NCBI GenBank assembly: GCA_037013495.1
Contig: CM072809.1
Span: 8,875,001-8,939,000 of the forward strand
Length of the DNA: 64,000 nucleotides
Direction of reading: 5' to 3'
From: Hippophae tibetana
Lineage: Eukaryota > Streptophyta > Magnoliopsida > Rosales > Elaeagnaceae
The translations under genes and the position numbers were made by a program. Shown one piece after another: positions 61,501-64,000 of the stretch (within the stretch, counting starts at the first letter, position 1; the number at the start of each line of letters is the position of its first letter). The notes below the pieces were generated by a model. That model saw only the letters and a list, made by a program, of their open reading frames with translations, ran no database searches and was not told the origin of the DNA.

Positions 61501-64000
61501 CGATTATTTTCTTGTCAAAAATTCTTTTGAAATGGTTCTTAAGTGCCAATGAAAAGTGAAAGTATGTTGATCAGAGTCAAATTTTGAGTGGGAGATTGTT
61601 ATTGTTCTTGTTAACTTGTGTTGGTCTGTAAAATGACGTTGTCTTACCACCTCTAGATGACTTTATAGATCCTTATCCACGATTATTTATGGTAAATAGC
61701 ATCAGTACTATATTGATCACGAAGAAGATCAAGTTACTATATTTAAATGCTTTTCTGGTACAAAACCTGCCTCAAAATATTGAACTTCTGAAAAATACTT
61801 CAATTATTGTTATATAGGTTCTTGAGTTATTGAAGACTACACTTGGTAGTACAGATCCCAGACATCTTGCAGCTTCTTCTGAGAGAAATTACCCAAAGGG
61901 TCTCTTGCAGCTAAATGCAATGCGCCTAGCTGATGTTTACTCTGACGATTCAAACTTCCGATCTTATATTACATTAGACTTTGTGAGTGATTATCACTCT
62001 TTACTCTCTACTTCCCACTCCTTTAAAAGCTTTTTTGCATTACAAAATATCTTTCATATGAATGTCATTATGATTTTGTTTCAAAGATCGATGAAGTTAT
62101 TCTTTCTAAGGAATTCGTTGCACACTGCATATAACTTGTATGTAATATATCTGTTCCATGCAAGCAATTGTCTTGAAGATATTTTGTTTTGATTATGCTT
62201 TTTGGATGTTCCTCCAGACAAAAGTCTTGGCTGCATTATTTCTACTTCCTCATGGGGATTTTTTATCCAGTTGGTGTTCCTCTGAACATCCGTTGAAGGA
62301 AGAAGATGGTACCACTGAATATGATTCATTTGCTGCTGCTGGATGGGTTATAGATGTGTTTTCTTCAAACAACTCACCCGATGTAACAAGTTTGGAATTT
62401 ACTGTAGTCCCTAGTAGTATGCTACAGGCTTCCTATGCACATCAGAGAACATCATTATTTGTGAAAATAATTGCAAATCTTCACTGTTTCGTTCCCACCA
62501 TCTGTGAAGGTTATTCCTTTGCTTATATGTTCTAATATGAAATCACATGTTTGATAATTTTTGTCACTCTTTTTCAATTATATATATTACCCTTTCTTTC
62601 TTTCTTTCTTTCTTTCTATGCACAGAACAGGAGAGAAACTTTTTTCTCCGCATGTTCATGGAATGCTTGCAAAAGGATCCCTCTGATGCTCTGCCTGGTT
62701 TTTTCTTTAATTCTGATGCCCCTAAAACTGACACCATCAGCAAGAATCTGCGTAATAATATCTTACTAATTATTATGTTTAAGTCGACGAAAATGCAGAC
62801 AGTACGGCTATCCTTATGCGTAACTTGCATGTGTAGGTTCCTTGTTAAGTCACGCAGAGTCATTAATTCCCAACTCTTTGAGTGAGGAAGATCTACAGCT
62901 ATTAAGGTGGTTTTCTTTTCAAAACATGTTGACTCTTCCCAGAATCTTTTATGATAGTTTAGATTTTTTAAGTGACTTAATGTGTATGATAATAATAATA
63001 ATTAAAAAAAGTGACTTAATGAGGGATTTTTTTTTCAACTAAAGGGAAAACTGTGATGCTAAGAATGGCTTTGATGTCTTTCAGGACTTTAACTCAAAAT
63101 AATCAAAATACCTAAGCCTATTGTTCCTTTTAAAATAGGCATTTTAATGTAGTAATTAGATAGCTGTAAATATATTATCCTCAGGTAAATTTGGAAATAA
63201 ACATGTTAGTAGGTTCTGCTTGTCTTAGACATCTGTTCCTATTGCTTTTGCAGGGTGTTTTTTAGCCAGCTGCAGTCACTACTGTCCTCAGCTGAATCTG
63301 AAGAAAATCAGGTAAAACATACTATTCTTTAGAAATAGATGTTTCTTTTTTTCATTTAGTTTTCTTTTTTTTTCTTTTGACAATGTTTTGAATTCTTTTT
63401 CAACTTTTGTTCTGAGCAAATGCAGGAAAAGAAGTATGAGGAGGCAGTATCTTGTGATAAATTTTCCGAACTCAACATCAGTGACCGTCATCAGGTGAGT
63501 GCTAAAAGTTCATTTGTACTGAGGACTGACCATCCACAGTCCGTGGTTCCATTCATAAGATGTTCTTATATCAGCTGGTTTTTGTCAAGAAAAAAAACTT
63601 TCAATACTGAAAATTATCTAGCGAGCCATAGGGAAACAAATTGTCATATTGGCTTTAGATTACAAGTGATTTAAATTATCTAATTGTCATAATGGCTTTT
63701 CAAGTTTCTTGATTGTGATATGGCTATTTGCAAACATAATGACCTGAAGTAAAGTTTGATTGCTGGTAGGTGGCTCTGAAAACAGGGGAGTGCCCCTCAT
63801 CTTTATTGAAAAAAGAACCTCCATATCTTAACAACCGAAGAAGTAATTTGGAGGAAATTAATGACAATTCTGCTCTACAAGGTGTGGACCAAATTTGTGT
63901 GAATAACAAATATCTGGATCAAGAGGAAGAAATGACAGAGGACAAGGGAAAATCTTGTAAAAATATATGTGGATCCAGTACAGAAATTGATAAAGATCCT
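58503..64000 (+). CDS. NDX: NODULIN HOMEOBOX protein, 5' part
   Basis: Atypical plant homeodomain protein. Arabidopsis NDX stabilises an R-loop at the 3' end of FLC and limits COOLAIR antisense transcription, and has been linked to PRC1 and ABA responses. Fifteen exons in the window: 58503-58544, 58733-58858, 58961-59119, 59820-59903, 59981-60109, 60325-60543, 60935-61066, 61205-61300, 61818-61982, 62218-62509, 62626-62751, 62837-62906, 63254-63311, 63426-63494 and 63770 to the edge; 666 codons without a stop. The start [14 protein letters not shown] leads into the conserved [20 protein letters not shown]. The helical N-terminal region ([52 protein letters not shown]) looks complete. An acidic, Ser-rich linker starts near exon 14. 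The homeodomain and the conserved C-terminal block are expected downstream (Arabidopsis protein about 913 residues). Confidence 0.95.
62592..62617. repeat. CTTT microsatellite in NDX intron 10
   Basis: About six CTTT units lie nine bases upstream of the exon 11 acceptor at 62624-62625. They form most of its polypyrimidine tract, so length variation here could affect splicing. Confidence 0.8.

Noticed and set aside
1-64000. CRISPR arrays, bacterial operons, tRNA or rRNA genes
   Set aside because: None was seen; the gene structure is eukaryotic and the repeats lack CRISPR regularity. A tRNA scan could not be run.

Overview
This is AT-rich nuclear DNA of a flowering plant. Genes with many short introns (T-rich, GT/AG borders), plant-only families (dehydroquinate dehydratase/shikimate dehydrogenase fusion, BRUNO-like BRN1, the NODULIN HOMEOBOX protein NDX) and Copia, LINE, CACTA-type and MITE-like repeats all point to an angiosperm, most likely a eudicot. 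No species can be named from the sequence alone.

Layout. (1) 39-1965 (+) is the 3' part of a dehydroquinate dehydratase/shikimate dehydrogenase gene; two active-site glycines make it look like the quinate dehydrogenase branch. (2) 2427-3916 (-) is a two-exon short-chain dehydrogenase, tail to tail with the first gene. (3) 9787-11236 (-) is a complete five-exon U1 snRNP protein C gene. (4) 11.6-42.7 kb is gene-poor. It holds a 1.1-kb fold-back element (12600-13702) and a relative carrying GC-rich, internally duplicated foreign sequence (32521-33655). It also holds several degenerate AT-rich repeat arrays, a decayed Copia retrotransposon inserted in one of them (19513-24745), telomere-like repeats and CACTA-type ends. 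(5) 42806-46214 (+) is a complete nine-exon BRN1-type RNA-binding protein gene whose ATG overlaps the stop of a two-codon upstream ORF. (6) 50329-53477 (+) is a complete two-exon NPL4 gene. (7) 58503 to the window end (+) is the first 15 coding exons of NDX, with the homeodomain beyond the window. Between genes lie LINE remnants at about 47.7-48.4 kb (- strand, ORF1-type) and 55.4-57.2 kb (+ strand, reverse transcriptase), the latter split by a MITE.

The genes do not form a pathway. From memory, Arabidopsis has SDR, U1C, BRN1 and NDX homologues close together in the same order on chromosome 4 (At4g03140, At4g03120, At4g03110, At4g03090). The window therefore looks like a conserved ancestral block enlarged by repeats. 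Gene models were assembled by eye from splice borders, reading phase and protein similarity; coding sums are multiples of three (999, 915, 612, 1311, 1242 and, for the partial NDX, 1998 bases).
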